A DNA stretch of 5,831 nt from Treponema sp. (GTDB lineage: Bacteria > Spirochaetota > Spirochaetia > Treponematales > Treponemataceae), in NCBI GenBank assembly GCA_017617145.1, contig JAFZWX010000222.1:1-5831 (forward strand), given 5' to 3'. Position 1 is the stretch's first letter, and each line of letters opens with the position of its first letter. The notes below the pieces were generated by a model, which had not been told where the DNA came from, ran no database searches, and worked only from the letters and a program-made list of their open reading frames with translations. The position numbers and the translations under genes were made by a program. Shown in pieces: positions 4,811 to 5,831 of this stretch.

Positions 4811-5831
4811 TTAATCTCCAAAACAAATTCCTAGTGCTCGGGCAGTCTGCAAAACAGGATCTTCTTCTGTAATTGCCTTAACAACTCCAGCTACAGTACT
4901 CAATGGCACGCCTGTAATCTTTCCATCATTTATAGCAACAAGTTTTCCAAACTCACCTGCAGCTAAAAAATCTGCGGCGGCAGCACCAATTGTTGTTGCA
5001 AGAACAATATCATAAGGCTTTGGATTTCCACCGCGCTGAGTGTAACCCAAAACAGAAGTACGTGTCTCTATTCCTGTTTCGGCTTCAAGCTCTTTAGCAA
5101 CACGGAATCCCACAGACTGGGTCATCGACTCTCGTGCCTTTTTAAATTCCTTCTTTCCAAGTTTGGCTTCTTCCAGATTAATGGCACCTTCCGAGCATGC
5201 AATCACCGCATAACCCTGGCCACCATCAAACTTAGCCTTTATAAATTTTCCAAGTTTTTTAATATCATAAGGAATTTCCGGCAACAAAATTGCATCGGCA
5301 TTTGCGGCAAGACCAGCGTACAAACCAAGCCATCCAACCTTGTGGCCCATAATTTCAACAACCATCACACGATGATGACTTCGCGCAGTTGTACGAATTG
5401 CCTCTATACCCTCTGTTGCAACCTGAATGGCAGTCTGAAAACCAAAAGACTCTTCGGTGCCAACAATATCATTATCAATTGTTTTAGGAAGACCAATTAC
5501 ATTAAAACCGGCATCGGCAAGTAGCGAAGCAGTAGTATTTGTACCGTTTCCACCAAGGCAAACCAAAGCATCAAGTTTATTCTTTTTAAAAGTTTCTTTA
5601 ATTCCTTCAACAGGAAGCAGCCCGGTTTTTGGGTCCGGCACAGGATTTTTAAAAGGCTTTACGCGCGAAGTTCCAAGACAAGTTCCGCCTGCAGTTACCA
5701 GTGAATCAAAATCAAGCTTATCCATCTTAAAAACATCATTATCAATAAGCCCGCGGTAACCGTTTCGAATTCCAATAAATTTCATTCCATATTTATTTTT
5801 ACCAGCAACACAAAGTGCCCTGATAGCCGCA
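4811..5831 (-). CDS. 6-phosphofructokinase, partial (N-terminus beyond window)
   Basis: Phosphorylates fructose 6-phosphate to the 1,6-bisphosphate, the committed step of glycolysis. The open frame continues through the right edge: 15 more codons (AAIRALCVAGKNKYG) precede the internal Met at 5785, and they match a PFK after its missing GGDCPGLN phosphate loop. The Met at 5785 is therefore not the start. Numbered from that Met: GGNGT (78-82), PKTIDND (100-106) with the catalytic Asp104, SHHRVMVVEIMGHKVG (136-151), and VLGYTQRGGNPKPYD (245-259) in place of the usual VLGHxQRGG. The position equal to E. coli Gly104 is Gly (ATP-like) and that equal to Gly124 is Lys (PPi-like), the mixed pattern of the atypical group III enzymes; ATP use is more likely. 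It is the most upstream operon gene visible here, 6 nt from the dehydrogenase gene. Confidence 0.92.
   Translation of the reverse strand, partial: AAIRALCVAGKNKYGMKFIGIRNGYRGLIDNDVFKMDKLDFDSLVTAGGTCLGTSRVKPFKNPVPDPKTGLLPVEGIKETFKKNKLDALVCLGGNGTNTTASLLADAGFNVIGLPKTIDNDIVGTEESFGFQTAIQVATEGIEAIRTTARSHHRVMVVEIMGHKVGWLGLYAGLAANADAILLPEIPYDIKKLGKFIKAKFDGGQGYAVIACSEGAINLEEAKLGKKEFKKARESMTQSVGFRVAKELEAETGIETRTSVLGYTQRGGNPKPYDIVLATTIGAAAADFLAAGEFGKLVAINDGKITGVPLSTVAGVVKAITEEDPVLQTARALGICFGD

Noticed and set aside
4811..5785. Complete 324-residue phosphofructokinase starting at Met 5785
   Set aside because: The frame stays open to base 5831 with sequence typical of the PFK N-terminal domain, so this Met is internal.

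Overview
The window looks like ordinary chromosome from a moderately AT-rich anaerobic bacterium. My best guess is a spirochaete of the Treponema group, from the general look of the proteins and the non-coding DNA. This is an inference: no rRNA or other marker gene is present, and a Firmicute cannot be excluded.

Layout. Bases 1-116 are an upstream region with a good sigma-70-type promoter. A plus-strand pair follows: a GNAT N-acetyltransferase (117-620) and, overlapping its end, a ten-helix EamA/DMT transporter (about 601-1497). Between 1498 and 1904 there is no convincing gene. This gap holds a GC-rich cluster of inverted repeats (1496-1572) and then an unusual array (1585-1874). The array has four 38-nt imperfect palindromes separated by three spacers of exactly 46 nt, an exact 84-nt period. 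Directly downstream is an extended -10 promoter whose expected start point falls on the ATG of a YjbR/MmcQ-family gene (1905-2564), so that gene is probably leaderless.

The right half is a minus-strand operon, read right to left: 6-phosphofructokinase (4811 to beyond the right edge, N-terminus missing), an FMN-dependent alpha-hydroxy-acid dehydrogenase-like protein with an N-terminal four-cysteine cluster (3881-4804), and a MATE-family efflux transporter (2566-3891). The spacings are 6 nt and an 11-nt overlap, so the three are probably co-transcribed. The operon ends tail-to-tail with the YjbR gene, one base apart, with no clear terminator.

The most interesting element is the palindrome array. 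Its dyad arms are almost invariant. The spacers have diverged to about 46-59 % identity (hand count) yet keep their length to the base. 84 bp equals both 8 turns of B-DNA and 28 codons; substitutions show no codon-position bias, which favours a DNA or RNA structural role over a protein. On the minus strand three of the four palindromes are followed by a T-tract, so the array could also stop antisense transcription arriving from the convergent operon. These roles are hypotheses. The array itself is directly visible.
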